Assembly: GCF_900142655.1 (NCBI RefSeq)
Contig: NZ_FRBQ01000006.1
Coordinates: 1 to 64,000 of the forward strand
Reading direction: 5' to 3'
Origin: Phytopseudomonas punonensis
Lineage (GTDB): Bacteria; Pseudomonadota; Gammaproteobacteria; Pseudomonadales; Pseudomonadaceae
DNA: 64,000 nucleotides
Shown here in pieces: positions 19,973-30,586 of the stretch; the stretch's first letter is position 1; the number at the start of each line of letters is the position of its first letter. Below the pieces are notes generated by a model that saw only the letters and a program-made list of their open reading frames with translations, ran no database searches and had not been told where the DNA came from. Made by a program: the position numbers and the translations under genes.

Positions 19973-20917
19973 CTATTCGAGCAGATGGCGATCTGCGAGG
20001 GTTTGCAGCGCCGCCAGCGGGTCGGCGACGACGGTGACATCCGCTTCAGCGGGCGCATGGGCAATGAGTCTTTCGGCCTCCTGCTGATCCTCGATACCGA
20101 TCAGGATGCAGGGCACGCCGTGGTCGCCCAGCCAGTGCTGCAGCGATGACTGGGCGCTGGTGTTGGAGCCCGATTCACAGAACAGCAGCAGTGCTCGTGG
20201 GCGACGGCGGCTGATGGCCAACGGCAGTTCGGTGATTGGAATCGGCCCGTCGAAGGCATCGACCGGGCAGCCTGCAGTGCCGATCAACCAAGCGCATAGC
20301 CACAGCTGCGGCGACATTGGCGCCTGGCAGAGGTTGATCAGCATCAGCGGCTGGCCCTGATGCTGGCGATTGTCGTGGTAGACCCGCGCGCCGAGTTTGC
20401 TACGCAGCCAGCTGTGCAAGAACAGCCGTTCGGTGGTCGCGCCGGGGCGCTGCGGCCAGCGCGCTTCCAGGGTGACCAGCAGGGGTAACAGCAGGTGCTG
20501 GCAAAGAATCTGTACCGGGTACAACGCGAGCTCCGCGTTGAAGCGCTCGTCGAGCTGACGTTCGTCCAGCGCGTGGACCGCATCGCACAGGCGCTCGCGT
20601 TTTTCCTGCCACTGCGATGCCTGATCAGCCGGCAGTGGCTGGTCTGCCCGCAGCAGACCTTTCACCTGGCCGACTGAAACGCCGCGATTGAGCCAGCCAA
20701 GTACTGTCTTGATGGTTTGCACCTGTTCCGGGGAATACAGGCGATGCCCCTTCGCGGTGCGATGCGGCACGATCAGGCCGTAGCGGCGCTCCCAAGCGCG
20801 CAGGGTAACCGGGTTGACCCCGGTAATGCCCGCCACGTCGCGAATCGGCAGGTAGCCATTGGCAATCAGCTCTTGGGTTGTGCCGGTGCCTTGCTCGTTG
20901 GCGTTCAACCGGTTCAT
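19973..20917 (-). CDS. MerR-family regulator, LitR/CarH-like but with no evident B12 motif
   Basis: 314 residues. Residues 20-90 form a MerR winged helix (YLPIRDVAGITGVNPVTLRAWERRYGL). The remaining 200 residues match the layout of LitR/CarH-type light regulators: a helical bundle, then a Rossmann-like domain with LMLINLCQAPMSPQLWLCAW and LLLFCESGSN. The cobalamin-binding DxHxxG signature of CarH is not visible; the corresponding place reads DNRQHQGQP. It therefore may not sense light through B12, or may act with another LitR protein. It overlaps the upstream YbgA-like gene by 4 bp. The operon promoter carries two LitR-type operators. Confidence 0.85.
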   Translation of the reverse strand: MNRLNANEQGTGTTQELIANGYLPIRDVAGITGVNPVTLRAWERRYGLIVPHRTAKGHRLYSPEQVQTIKTVLGWLNRGVSVGQVKGLLRADQPLPADQASQWQEKRERLCDAVHALDERQLDERFNAELALYPVQILCQHLLLPLLVTLEARWPQRPGATTERLFLHSWLRSKLGARVYHDNRQHQGQPLMLINLCQAPMSPQLWLCAWLIGTAGCPVDAFDGPIPITELPLAISRRRPRALLLFCESGSNTSAQSSLQHWLGDHGVPCILIGIEDQQEAERLIAHAPAEADVTVVADPLAALQTLADRHLLE

Positions 20918-21882
20918 AGCGCGTTTCGCAGGCTGAGGTTTTCCGGGTGCGGCTGCAGGTAAACCTGCTGGGCGATGTAGCGATCAGGGTGCAGGCGAAA
21001 GTGGTGCTTGAGCAGGGTCAGCGGCACCACCAGCGGAATGATGCCCTTGCGGTACTGGCCGATCAGCTGCTGCATTTCCTGCTTTTCCTCGCTGCTCAGC
21101 GCGCTCTTGAGGTAGCCGCTCAGGTGCTGCAGCACGTTGCTGTGGGTGCCGCGGGTGGCGCAGCGCTTGAGGGCGATCATCAGTTCGGCGATGTAGCGAG
21201 TGGCCAGTTCGTCGAGATCTTGCGCGGAGAGGTCGCTCAGCATTCGGCCCAGGCGCTTGTAACGTAGCGGATCGGTGGCCATCAGCAGGTACTTGTGGCG
21301 GGCGTGGAACTCGATCAGCCCACCGCGGGTAAGGCCGGATTCGCACAGTGCTTGCCACTGGGAATAGGTGAATACGCGGGTAAGGAAATTCTCGCGCAGC
21401 ACCGGATCATTGAGCCGGCCTTCTTCCTCGATGGGCAGGTTCGGATGCCTGTCGGTGAGCACACGGGTAAAGATGCCACGGCCCTTCGGCTCGCTCGGGT
21501 GGCCGTTGTCCTGATAGACCTTGACGCGCTCCAGCCCGCAGGACGGCGATTGCTGCATAACGATGTAGCCGCTGATCGCCGGCAGCTCTGTTGCCACTTG
21601 TTCACCGTAGGAGGCCAGCGCAGCGGTGTGATCCTGATCCGGGTGTACGGTGCCGACGGCACGTGGCGCGGCAGGGTCGCCGACCAAGCGGATGGGCTCG
21701 CGTGGGGTGCCCAGGCCGATGGCGACCTCGGGGCAGTACGGGACGAATTCGAAATATTCGCTCAGTTGATCCAGGCACAGCCTTGAAGCTTTGTGGCCAC
21801 CGTTGTAGCGAACCTCGGCGCCAAGCAGGCAGGCGCTGATGCCTAACTTGGGTTTTATGCGGTGGAGCTGGCTGACTGGCAT
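20914..21882 (-). CDS. YbgA-like protein (DUF523 plus DUF1722)
   Basis: 322 residues. The N-terminal 150 residues are DUF523, with its cysteines in GISACLLGAEVRYNGGHK, VPYCPE and MQQSPSCGLERVKVY; residues 190-310 are DUF1722, with FHARHKYLLMA. In other bacteria the same fusion lies near photolyase genes. Its chemistry is unknown; the clustered Cys could bind a metal. It is the first gene of the four-gene operon with the MerR regulator, phrB and the SDR, behind the operator region at 21905-21978. Confidence 0.88.
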   Translation of the reverse strand: MPVSQLHRIKPKLGISACLLGAEVRYNGGHKASRLCLDQLSEYFEFVPYCPEVAIGLGTPREPIRLVGDPAAPRAVGTVHPDQDHTAALASYGEQVATELPAISGYIVMQQSPSCGLERVKVYQDNGHPSEPKGRGIFTRVLTDRHPNLPIEEEGRLNDPVLRENFLTRVFTYSQWQALCESGLTRGGLIEFHARHKYLLMATDPLRYKRLGRMLSDLSAQDLDELATRYIAELMIALKRCATRGTHSNVLQHLSGYLKSALSSEEKQEMQQLIGQYRKGIIPLVVPLTLLKHHFRLHPDRYIAQQVYLQPHPENLSLRNAL

Positions 21883-21904
21883 GGCACACCTTCAAAAATG
21901 ACCT

Positions 21905-21928
21905 TGTACAAGGATTCGGTTATGTACA
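21905..21928. promoter_or_regulatory. LitR/PplR-type operator, site 1
   Basis: TGTACA-N12-TGTACA, both half-sites perfect. It matches the TRTACA-N12-TGTAYA form I recall for PplR1/LitR regulators of light-induced genes in Pseudomonas. It lies 22-46 bp upstream of the YbgA-like start, in the likely 5' leader or core promoter. Confidence 0.75.
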
Positions 21929-21942
21929 GGGTTATTTCATCT

Positions 21943-21970
21943 TAAGCCCGATCTTGTACAAGTCAAATTT
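21943..21970 (-). promoter_or_regulatory. Putative sigma-70-type promoter of the photolyase operon
   Basis: On the minus strand TTGACT is followed after 16 bp by TAAGAT, then about 50 bp of leader before the YbgA-like gene. The -35 hexamer lies inside operator site 2, between its half-sites, so a bound LitR-type protein would block polymerase. The hexamers are imperfect, and position is inferred. Confidence 0.45.
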
Positions 21971-21978
21971 CATGTACA
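21955..21978. promoter_or_regulatory. LitR/PplR-type operator, site 2
   Basis: A second TGTACA-N12-TGTACA with perfect half-sites, starting exactly 50 bp after site 1, close to five helical turns, so the two could bind protein on the same face. It overlaps the proposed -35 element. Confidence 0.75.
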
Positions 21979-22015
21979 GGGCTTTCATCATAGAGTCAGC
22001 CAGATGGCCAAGGGT

Positions 22016-23292
<1,277 letters not shown>

Positions 23293-23483
23293 CTACGCCT
23301 CGAACTTCACTCATACAATGTACAGTCCGCATAAGCTTATGGCATGTTCGTCAGTATCTGCAGCCAGGGCATCTACTCTTCAGAATAGGTGCGACCGGCA
23401 ATAGTTTCTCCTCGTTTCTGTCGGCGGCAGGCGGGGCGCGGATTGTTCTTGAGCAAGGTGGCGCAGGTCGTGTCGAACCCTTA

Positions 23484-23695
23484 GAACCTGTTCACGATCT
23501 GCTGCGCGTCGGCCCTACTGCGTTAAAAACAGGCTCGGAAAGCCGCTTGCGGTTAACGCACTTTAGTGCGGCCCCGAAGGGGCGAGCGAAGCGAGTAATG
23601 CTCATTTACAGCTCGTAAACTCTGCTTCCTCGCCTGTTTTTGTGGGGCCGCCTAGGCCTTGTATGGCTCTAGCTCGCGAGATCGTGAACAGGTTC
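23484..23695. repeat. MITE-like element A (212 bp)
   Basis: The ends GAACCTGTTCACGATCT and its perfect reverse complement flank 212 bp without a gene, with TTA on both sides as a 3-bp target duplication. The inside is itself a long imperfect inverted repeat (GTTAAAAACAGGC near the left, GCCTGTTTTTG near the right) and, compared with element B at 53630, has an extra 50-60 bp (AAGCCGCTTGCGG... region). It fills most of the 490-bp gap before the TIGR01777 gene; the rest of that gap (23233-23480) shows only the TGTACA half-site. Confidence 0.8.
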
Positions 23696-23722
23696 TTAGA
23701 CCAGAATAACGAGGAGTCTGCT

Positions 23723-24622
23723 ATGCATATCCTGATCACCGGCGGTACCGGCCTGATTGGCCAGGCGCTCTGCCACCAGTGGGCCGCCCAGGGCCATCAG
23801 TTGACCGTATGGAGCCGGCGCCCCGAGCAGGTGCCGGTGCTCTGCGGCACTGCCGTGCGAGGCGTCTCGCGCCTTGAGGATATTGGCGACGCGCCGCTCG
23901 ATGCGGTGGTCAACCTGGCGGGCGCCCCGATTGCTGACCGCCCGTGGAGCAAGGCGCGCAAGCAGCTGCTGTGGGAGAGTCGCATCGGCCTGACCGAGCG
24001 CTTGCTGGCCTGGCTGCAGACTCGCGAGCAGAAACCGGCGGTGTTGCTGTCTGGTTCGGCGGTGGGCTGGTACGGCGACAGCGGCGAGCACATCGTCGAT
24101 GAGCAGGCGCCATCAGGTGCGGACTTTGCGGCGCAGCTGTGCGTAGCCTGGGAAGATACCGCGCAGCAGACCGAAGCCATGGGCATTCGCGTGATCTTGT
24201 TGCGTACGGGGCTGGTACTGGCCAAAGAGGGCGGAATTCTCAAGCGCATGGTGACGCCATTTCGCTTCGGCCTGGGCGGGCGCATCGGCAGTGGACGCCA
24301 ATGGATGCCGTGGATTCATATCGCCGATCAAATCGCCCTGATTGATTTTCTGTTGCAGCACGAGCAAGCGCGCGGTCCTTATAATGCGTGCGCGCCGCAC
24401 CCGGTGCGCAACGTCGAGTTCGCCAGCGAGCTTGGCCACGCCGTGCACCGGCCGACCATCGTGCCATTGCCGGGTTTTGCTTTGCGTGCGGGGCTGGGCG
24501 AGATGTCGCTGTTGCTGCTGGGCGGCCAGCATGCGTTGCCGGTCAGGGCACAGGAGGCGGGCTTCGAGTTTCGCTTCACCCGCCTAGACGTAGCGCTGGT
24601 CGACCTGTTGAGCCTTCACTAA
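23723..24622 (+). CDS. TIGR01777 family epimerase-like protein
   Basis: 299 residues from the ATG at 23723, behind a GAGGAG ribosome site and 28 bp after element [15 protein letters not shown] is the NAD(P) loop of an extended short-chain dehydrogenase, and the family block [18 protein letters not shown] replaces the usual active-site region. The C-terminal 60 residues are the DUF1731 domain ([21 protein letters not shown]). The substrate is unknown. It precedes hemH by 52 bp on the same strand, the usual Pseudomonas order. Confidence 0.9.
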   Translation: MHILITGGTGLIGQALCHQWAAQGHQLTVWSRRPEQVPVLCGTAVRGVSRLEDIGDAPLDAVVNLAGAPIADRPWSKARKQLLWESRIGLTERLLAWLQTREQKPAVLLSGSAVGWYGDSGEHIVDEQAPSGADFAAQLCVAWEDTAQQTEAMGIRVILLRTGLVLAKEGGILKRMVTPFRFGLGGRIGSGRQWMPWIHIADQIALIDFLLQHEQARGPYNACAPHPVRNVEFASELGHAVHRPTIVPLPGFALRAGLGEMSLLLLGGQHALPVRAQEAGFEFRFTRLDVALVDLLSLH

Positions 24623-24674
24623 TACTCGTGCGCGGTCCGCTGGATCTGACCGCGACACCTTCAAGGGATATTGC

Positions 24675-25697
24675 ATGACCGATCACGCCTTACTGCTGGT
24701 CAACCTCGGCTCGCCGGCTTCCACCGAGGTCGCCGATGTACGCAGTTATCTCAATCAGTTTCTGATGGACCCTTACGTAGTCGACCTGCCGTGGCCAGTG
24801 CGTCGCTTGCTGGTCTCGCTGATTCTGATTCGCCGCCCGGTGCAGTCGGCCCATGCCTATGCATCGATCTGGTGGCCGGAGGGCTCGCCCTTGGTGGTGC
24901 TCAGCAAGCGCCTGCAGGAGGCGATGAAGAGCCAGTGGACCGAGGGTCCGGTTGAGTTGGCTATGCGCTACGGCGAACCGTCACTGGATACCGTGCTGAC
25001 GCGCCTGGCCGGACAGGGCATCACCCAGGTCACCCTGGCGCCGCTTTACCCGCAGTTCGCTGACAGCACCACCACTACGGTGATCGAAGAAGCCAAGCGG
25101 GTGGTGCGCGAGCGCAAGCTGCCGATTCGCTTCTCGATTCTGCCGCCGTTCTTCCAGGACCCGGATTACATCGAGGCCCTGGCCGACAGCGCGCGGCCTT
25201 ACCTGGAAAAAGACTTCGATCACCTGCTGCTGAGCTTCCACGGTTTGCCGGAGCGCCACCTGCGCAAGCTTGACCCGAGCAATCATTGCCTGCGCGGGCC
25301 GGACTGTTGCCGCACGGCGTCGCCACAGGTGCTCGCCACCTGCTACCGGGCCCAGTGCATGCGCAGCGCCGAAGCCTTTGCCACGCGCATGGGGCTGCGG
25401 CCTGAGCAGTGGTCGGTGTCGTTCCAGTCGCGCCTGGGCAAGGACAAATGGATCGAGCCCTATACCGAGGCGCGCCTCGACGAACTGGCCGCCCAGGGCG
25501 TGAAAAAGCTGCTGGTGATGTGCCCGGCCTTCGTCGCCGATTGCATCGAGACCCTGGAGGAAATTGGTGACCGTGGCCGTGAGCAATTCCAGGAGGCGGG
25601 GGGCGAGAGCCTGGAGCTGGTGCCCTGCCTGAACTGCCACCCGAGCTGGGTGGCAGCGCTCAAGCGGCTCTGTGAGCGAGCGCCGCAAAGCGTGTAA
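24675..25697 (+). CDS. hemH: Ferrochelatase
   Basis: 340 residues. It inserts iron into protoporphyrin IX, the last step of haem synthesis. [10 protein letters not shown] opens the first domain, the catalytic His is in [15 protein letters not shown], and the acidic site lies in [15 protein letters not shown]. Cysteines at [12 protein letters not shown] and CLNCHPSW could hold an iron-sulfur cluster, as proposed for some bacterial ferrochelatases. It ends in a strong terminator. Confidence 0.96.
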   Translation: MTDHALLLVNLGSPASTEVADVRSYLNQFLMDPYVVDLPWPVRRLLVSLILIRRPVQSAHAYASIWWPEGSPLVVLSKRLQEAMKSQWTEGPVELAMRYGEPSLDTVLTRLAGQGITQVTLAPLYPQFADSTTTTVIEEAKRVVRERKLPIRFSILPPFFQDPDYIEALADSARPYLEKDFDHLLLSFHGLPERHLRKLDPSNHCLRGPDCCRTASPQVLATCYRAQCMRSAEAFATRMGLRPEQWSVSFQSRLGKDKWIEPYTEARLDELAAQGVKKLLVMCPAFVADCIETLEEIGDRGREQFQEAGGESLELVPCLNCHPSWVAALKRLCERAPQSV

Positions 25698-25729
25698 AAA
25701 AATGCCCGGCTAGTGCCGGGCATTTTTCT
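25697..25729 (+). terminator. Terminator of hemH
   Basis: Stem AAATGCCCGGC / GCCGGGCATTT with loop TAGT, followed by a T-rich run. It starts at the hemH stop. Confidence 0.93.
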
Positions 25730-25739
25730 TTCCCTCTCA

Positions 25740-25959
25740 GACCCTGTTCACGATCTTTTTCGGTGACATAAAAGGCTGCTACAAGGCAAAAGCGGACATC
25801 GTTGCTTTACCTGTGGGAACGGGCCATGCCCGTGATTCTTTCGCAGGCATGGCCCGCTCCCACAAGTAATCATCAGTTCACCCTATTGGAACGAACGGCC
25901 GCTTCCGCCACTTCGCAGTCAAAACGCTGAAGTCGAGCCGAAAAATCATTAACAGATTC
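25740..25959. repeat. MITE-like element D (220 bp) on the uraA stop codon
   Basis: The left end GACCCTGTTCACGATCTTT matches the element family; the right end AACAGATTC is diverged. TCA flanks both sides, and the right TCA is the complement of the TGA stop of uraA, so the insertion recreated the stop. Inside is a nested Pseudomonas REP-type hairpin (near 25813-25867) with GTGGGAACGGGCCATGCCCG and GGCATGGCCCGCTCCCAC. No gene is present. Confidence 0.7.
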
Positions 25960-27237
25960 TCAGATGTCGGGCGCGTCGTCGGCGCTCTTCTTCTTCCAGC
26001 CGTCATTACCCGGCAGGATCAAGTTCAGCAGGATGGCGACAATGGCACATAGGGCGATGCCCTTGAGGCCGAAGTCGTCCGGGCCGTCGCCGGTGCCGAT
26101 CAGCACGCCACCGATACCGAACACCAGGGTCACCGAAACGATTACCAGGTTGCGCGCTTCGCTCAGGTCGACGCTGTGGCGGATCAGGGTGTTCATGCCC
26201 ACTGCAGCGATGGAGCCGAACAGCAGGCACAGAATGCCGCCCATTACCGGCACCGGAATGCTTTGTAGGATGGCGCCGAACTTGCCGATGAAGGCTAGGG
26301 TAATGGCGAAGATCGCCGCCCAGGTCATGATTTTCGGGTTGTAAGCCTTGGTCAGCATCACCGCGCCGGTGACTTCGGCGTAGGTGGTGTTGGGCGGGCC
26401 ACCGAACAGGCCGGCTGCGGAGGTGGCCAGGCCGTCGCCGAGCAAGGTGCGGTGCAGGCCCGGCTTCTTCAGGTAGTTCTTGCCAGTCACGCTACCCACG
26501 GCGATCACGCCGCCGATGTGCTCGATGGCCGGTGCCAGAGCAACCGGCACGATGAACAGGATCGCCTGCCAGTTGAACTCCGGTGCGGTGAACGCCGGCA
26601 CGGCCAGCCAGGGCGCGGTGCCCACGTGGCTGAGGTCAAGGGCGCCAAAGTAGATCGACAGGGCGAAGCCCACCAGGATGCCGGAGATGATCGGCACCAG
26701 GCGGAAGATGCCGCGCCCGAACACGGCGACGATCAGGGTGGTCAGCAGGGTCGGCATGGAGATCCACATCGCCGTGCTGTAGGGCAGCAGCACGCTACCG
26801 TCGCCGGCCTTGCCCATAGCCATGTTGGCGGCGATCGGCGCCATGGCCAGGCCGATGGAGATGATTACCGGGCCGATTACCACCGGCGGCAGCAGGCGGT
26901 CGATGAAACCGGTGCCCTTGATCTTCACGGCCAGGCCGAGAAAGGTATAGACGAAGCCCGCCGCGACCACGCCGCCCATGGTTTCCGCCAGGCCGAACTG
27001 GCCCTTGGCAAGGATGATCGGGGTGATGAACGCGAAGCTTGAGGCCAGGAAAACCGGGACCTGGCGACCGGTGACGATCTGGAACAGCAGCGTGCCCAAA
27101 CCTGCCGTGAACAGCGCCACGTTGGGGTCGAGACCGGTGATCAGCGGCATCAGCACCAGGGCGCCAAAGGCCACGAATAGCATCTGCGCGCCGGACAGCA
27201 CCTGCCGCCACAACGGGTCGTTGAATTCGTCGCGCAT
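25960..27237 (-). CDS. uraA: Uracil/xanthine permease, NCS2 family
   Basis: 425 residues with about 14 hydrophobic helices. The conserved NCS2 segment is GGPPNTTYAEVTGAV, and the substrate-site acidic residue lies in APAIEHIGGVIAVG. It probably imports uracil with protons. Its start is 3 bp from the stop of upp, so upp and uraA form one operon for uracil uptake and salvage. Its stop TGA is shared with the target duplication of element D. Confidence 0.92.
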   Translation of the reverse strand: MRDEFNDPLWRQVLSGAQMLFVAFGALVLMPLITGLDPNVALFTAGLGTLLFQIVTGRQVPVFLASSFAFITPIILAKGQFGLAETMGGVVAAGFVYTFLGLAVKIKGTGFIDRLLPPVVIGPVIISIGLAMAPIAANMAMGKAGDGSVLLPYSTAMWISMPTLLTTLIVAVFGRGIFRLVPIISGILVGFALSIYFGALDLSHVGTAPWLAVPAFTAPEFNWQAILFIVPVALAPAIEHIGGVIAVGSVTGKNYLKKPGLHRTLLGDGLATSAAGLFGGPPNTTYAEVTGAVMLTKAYNPKIMTWAAIFAITLAFIGKFGAILQSIPVPVMGGILCLLFGSIAAVGMNTLIRHSVDLSEARNLVIVSVTLVFGIGGVLIGTGDGPDDFGLKGIALCAIVAILLNLILPGNDGWKKKSADDAPDI

Positions 27238-27240
27238 CGA

Positions 27241-27879
27241 TCAGGCGTCCTTCTGCTTGGTGCCGAAGATCTTGTCGCCCGCATCACCCAGCCCAGGAAT
27301 GATGTAGCCGTGTTCGTTGAGGCACTGATCGATGGACGCGGTGTAGATCTGCACATCCGGGTGCGCGTCGTTCACGGCCTTGATGCCCTCTGGCGCGGCG
27401 ACCAGCACCATGGCGCGGATTTCCTTGCAGCCGGCTTTCTTCAGCAGATCGATGGTGGCGACCATGGAGGCGCCGGTAGCCAGCATTGGGTCGATAATCA
27501 TCGCCAGGCGCTCGTTGATTTCCGGCACCAGTTTTTCCAGGTAGGTGTGCGCCTGCAGGGTTTCTTCATTGCGCGCCACGCCGACGGCGCTGACCTTGGC
27601 GCCTGGGATCAGGCTGAGCACGCCATCGAGCATGCCGATGCCGGCGCGCAGGATCGGCACTACGGTGATCTTCTTGCCGGAGATCTTCTCGACCTGCACG
27701 GGGCCGGCCCAACCTTCGATTTCGTAGCTTTCCAGGCGCAGATCCTTGGTCGCCTCGTAAGTGAGCAGGGCGCCCACTTCCTGGGCCAGTTCGCGGAAAT
27801 TCTTGGTGCTGATATCCGCTCGGCGCATGAGGCCGATTTTGTGGCGAATCAGCGGGTGGCGGATTTCGAGGACTGGCAT
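27241..27879 (-). CDS. upp: Uracil phosphoribosyltransferase
   Basis: 212 residues from the ATG at 27879. It turns uracil plus PRPP into UMP. The PRPP loop is [18 protein letters not shown] and the uracil site is [23 protein letters not shown] near the end. It is first in the upp-uraA operon and divergent from hpt, with a 251-bp gap that must hold both promoters; no clear operator is seen there. Confidence 0.96.
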   Translation of the reverse strand: MPVLEIRHPLIRHKIGLMRRADISTKNFRELAQEVGALLTYEATKDLRLESYEIEGWAGPVQVEKISGKKITVVPILRAGIGMLDGVLSLIPGAKVSAVGVARNEETLQAHTYLEKLVPEINERLAMIIDPMLATGASMVATIDLLKKAGCKEIRAMVLVAAPEGIKAVNDAHPDVQIYTASIDQCLNEHGYIIPGLGDAGDKIFGTKQKDA

Positions 27880-28130
27880 TGCGGGGTCTCCGGCAAAAAT
27901 GGGCAAAAAACACGCTAGATTAAAGCATTGCGTCGCAAAGTGGGCGCTGTAGCGGTGGAACTTTTTACCATCGGCGCGCAATGGCCATGCCATTTGTCGA
28001 ACATCCGGAGTCATGCTTGCGCCGCGTAGGCCGGGTGCGTAACTTTGCCGCCTTTTTCTGACCCGGTGATCAGCGCCTGCGCCGGGGCCATCCATGCGGT
28101 GCCAACTGCACCTGCCTACGAGGACACGAT

Positions 28131-28688
28131 ATGTCTGCCGATCTCGCCCACATCCGCCAGGTAATGGCCGAAGCCGACTGCCTGTACAGCGAAGCCGAAG
28201 TCGAGGCCGCCATCACCCGCGTCGCCGCGGCCATCAACGCCGAACTGGCTGAGCGCAACCCGGTGGTGTTCTGCGTGATGAATGGCGGGCTGATCTTCTC
28301 CGGCAAGCTGCTGACCCAGCTCGACTTCCCGCTGGAAGCGTCCTACCTGCACGCCAGCCGCTACCGCAACCAGACCAGCGGCGGTGAGCTGTTCTGGAAA
28401 GCCAAGCCGGAAGTGTCGTTTATTGATCGCGACGTACTGATCATCGATGACATCCTCGACGAGGGGCATACCCTGGGCGCAATCATCGACTTCTGCCATC
28501 ACGCTGGCGCTGCCAAAGTGCATACCGCCGTGCTGATCGACAAAGACCACGACCGTAAGGCGCGGACTGATCTCAAGGCTGACTACGTGGGCCTGCCGTG
28601 CATCGACCGCTACATCTTCGGTTACGGCATGGACTACAAGGGTTACTGGCGCAATGCGCCAGGCATCTATGCCGTCAAAGGGCTTTAA
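28131..28688 (+). CDS. hpt: Hypoxanthine-guanine phosphoribosyltransferase
   Basis: 185 residues. A purine-salvage enzyme; the PRPP loop is [17 protein letters not shown] and the base-binding end is [20 protein letters not shown]. The AGGACACGAT sequence before the ATG is a fair ribosome site. It is convergent with the SulP gene; the stops are only 3 bp apart and no terminator lies between them. Confidence 0.93.
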   Translation: MSADLAHIRQVMAEADCLYSEAEVEAAITRVAAAINAELAERNPVVFCVMNGGLIFSGKLLTQLDFPLEASYLHASRYRNQTSGGELFWKAKPEVSFIDRDVLIIDDILDEGHTLGAIIDFCHHAGAAKVHTAVLIDKDHDRKARTDLKADYVGLPCIDRYIFGYGMDYKGYWRNAPGIYAVKGL

Positions 28689-28691
28689 AAC

Positions 28692-30392
28692 CTAGTTTTG
28701 CCAGCTTTCGCAGATCGCCCGGGCTCGCGACAGGTCGCGGGCGTAGCTGAGTCGGCCATGGGCGTTCTGCAGGCCGGCGCGGCGCAGCTTCAGGCGCAGT
28801 GACGGCGAGGCGCCGCTGACGATCAGGGAGATGCCGTGCTTGCGGTACTCCAGCACGATGCCTTGCAGCGCTGCGAGCGCCGTCATGTCGAGCATCGGCA
28901 CGGCGCTGACGTCGAGAATCACCACCCGGATATGCGGATCGAGGCGGCGCAGGGCGCCCAGCGTGCGCTCGGCTGCGCCAAAGAACAGCGGGCCGCGAAT
29001 GGCGAAGGCCAGCGTGTGCTCCGGCAGATCACTCAGCGCCTGATGGCTGTGCCGCGGTAGGCTGCGGGCATCGGTCAGTTCACTCATGCGCTTGATGAAC
29101 AGCCCGGCGGCCAGCAGCAGGCCGACGCCCACCGCCAGCACCATGTCGAACAGCACTGTGAGCAGCAGGCAGGTCAGCAGCACCAGCACGTCGCTGCGTG
29201 GCGCGATGCGCAGGGTATGGGCCACATGGTGAGCTTCGCTCATGTTCCACGCCACCATCAGCAACAGGGCGGCCAGCGCCGCCATCGGCAGGTAGCTGAA
29301 CAGCGGCGCGAGAAACAGGATCGCCGCCAGCACCACGCCGGCATGGATGATCGCCGCCAAAGGCGAGCGTGCGCCGGCTCTGACGTTGGCGGCGCTGCGG
29401 GCGATGGCTGCGGTCGCGGTGATCCCCCCGAACAACGGCGCGACCAGATTGCCAATGCCCTGGCCGAGTAACTCGGCGTTGGGGTCGTGCTTGCTGCCGG
29501 TCATGCCGTCGGCGACCACCGCGCAGAGCAGCGACTCGATGGCGCCAAGCATGGCGATGGCAAAGGCCGGCGCCAGCAACTGGCGGATCAGCTCGAACGA
29601 CAGCACCAACGGCTGGCCATCGGCACCTGGCAATTGCCAGGGCCAGGCGAAGGTGGGCAGGAAGGGTGGAATGCCCGGGTAGCTGACGCCTTCGACGCTA
29701 TAGCTAAAGCGCTCACCAAGCGTCGCCACCGACAGGCCGCTATGTTCCAGCAGCAAGCCCAGTAACGCGCCGACCGTCAGTGCGACCAGGTGACCAGGCA
29801 CCCGTGGCACCAGCCTCGGCCACACCAGCAGCACGCCAAGGCAGGCCAACGCCACCAGGCTGTCGCCGAGCCGGATGCCGGGCAACGCCTGAATCAGCAA
29901 CTGCACTTGCTGCACGTAATGGCTTGGCTGCGCGGTTAGCTGCAGGCCGAATAGATCTTTGATTTGCAGCGTGGCGATGACGATGCCGATCCCGGCGGTG
30001 AAACCCAGCGTGACCGGATAGGGCACGAATTCGATCAGGCGGCCGGCCTTGAGCAGTCCCAGAACGATCAGAATCAGTCCGGCCATCACCGTACAGAGCA
30101 GCAGACCGCCGATGCCGAATTGCTGAGTGATCGGCAGCAGAATCACCACGAAGGCGGCAGTGGGGCCGGAAATATTGAAGCGCGAGCCGCCACACAGGGC
30201 GATCAGCGGGGCCGCGACCAGTACCGTATAGAGGCCATGCTGTGGTGCCACACCGACAGCGATTGCCAATGCCATCGCCAGCGGAATGGCGATGATGCCT
30301 ACCGTGAGGCCTGCGGCCAGATCGCCGCGCAGGCTGGCCCAGGAATAGCCACTGCGCAGGCTCTGGCGGCAAGCAGCGAACAAGGTAGGCAT
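28692..30392 (-). CDS. SulP-family anion transporter with STAS domain
   Basis: 566 residues. About 11-12 membrane helices occupy residues 15-420, with the family segment GLYTVLVAAPLIALCGGSRFNISGPTAAF near residue 55 and NLVAPLFGGITATAAIARSAANVRAGARSPLAA in the middle. The C-terminal STAS domain (about 440-560) contains VVILDVSAVPMLDMTALAAL. SulP proteins move sulfate, bicarbonate or dicarboxylates; the ion cannot be told from sequence. It is a single-gene unit. Confidence 0.9.
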   Translation of the reverse strand: MPTLFAACRQSLRSGYSWASLRGDLAAGLTVGIIAIPLAMALAIAVGVAPQHGLYTVLVAAPLIALCGGSRFNISGPTAAFVVILLPITQQFGIGGLLLCTVMAGLILIVLGLLKAGRLIEFVPYPVTLGFTAGIGIVIATLQIKDLFGLQLTAQPSHYVQQVQLLIQALPGIRLGDSLVALACLGVLLVWPRLVPRVPGHLVALTVGALLGLLLEHSGLSVATLGERFSYSVEGVSYPGIPPFLPTFAWPWQLPGADGQPLVLSFELIRQLLAPAFAIAMLGAIESLLCAVVADGMTGSKHDPNAELLGQGIGNLVAPLFGGITATAAIARSAANVRAGARSPLAAIIHAGVVLAAILFLAPLFSYLPMAALAALLLMVAWNMSEAHHVAHTLRIAPRSDVLVLLTCLLLTVLFDMVLAVGVGLLLAAGLFIKRMSELTDARSLPRHSHQALSDLPEHTLAFAIRGPLFFGAAERTLGALRRLDPHIRVVILDVSAVPMLDMTALAALQGIVLEYRKHGISLIVSGASPSLRLKLRRAGLQNAHGRLSYARDLSRARAICESWQN

Positions 30393-30586
30393 GGCGTGGC
30401 TTCCTGGCGGGTTGCCGCCAGTATAGAGCCGCGTAGCGAGACGGGTTGTTGACTTAGGTCGCGTACCGCTCGGGCCTCCTGGCTGCTAGCCGATGCGCTG
30501 TCACCTGAGGCGTGCTCTGCGTTGAGCGCTTTTGATGCCAGGGTTACACTGCCGGCCCCATGTAGTCTGGTTAGCTGGAGTGAGCG

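Noticed and set aside
27880..28130. Possible purine or uracil riboswitch or operator between upp and hpt
   Set aside because: No conserved aptamer core or palindrome could be recognised by eye.
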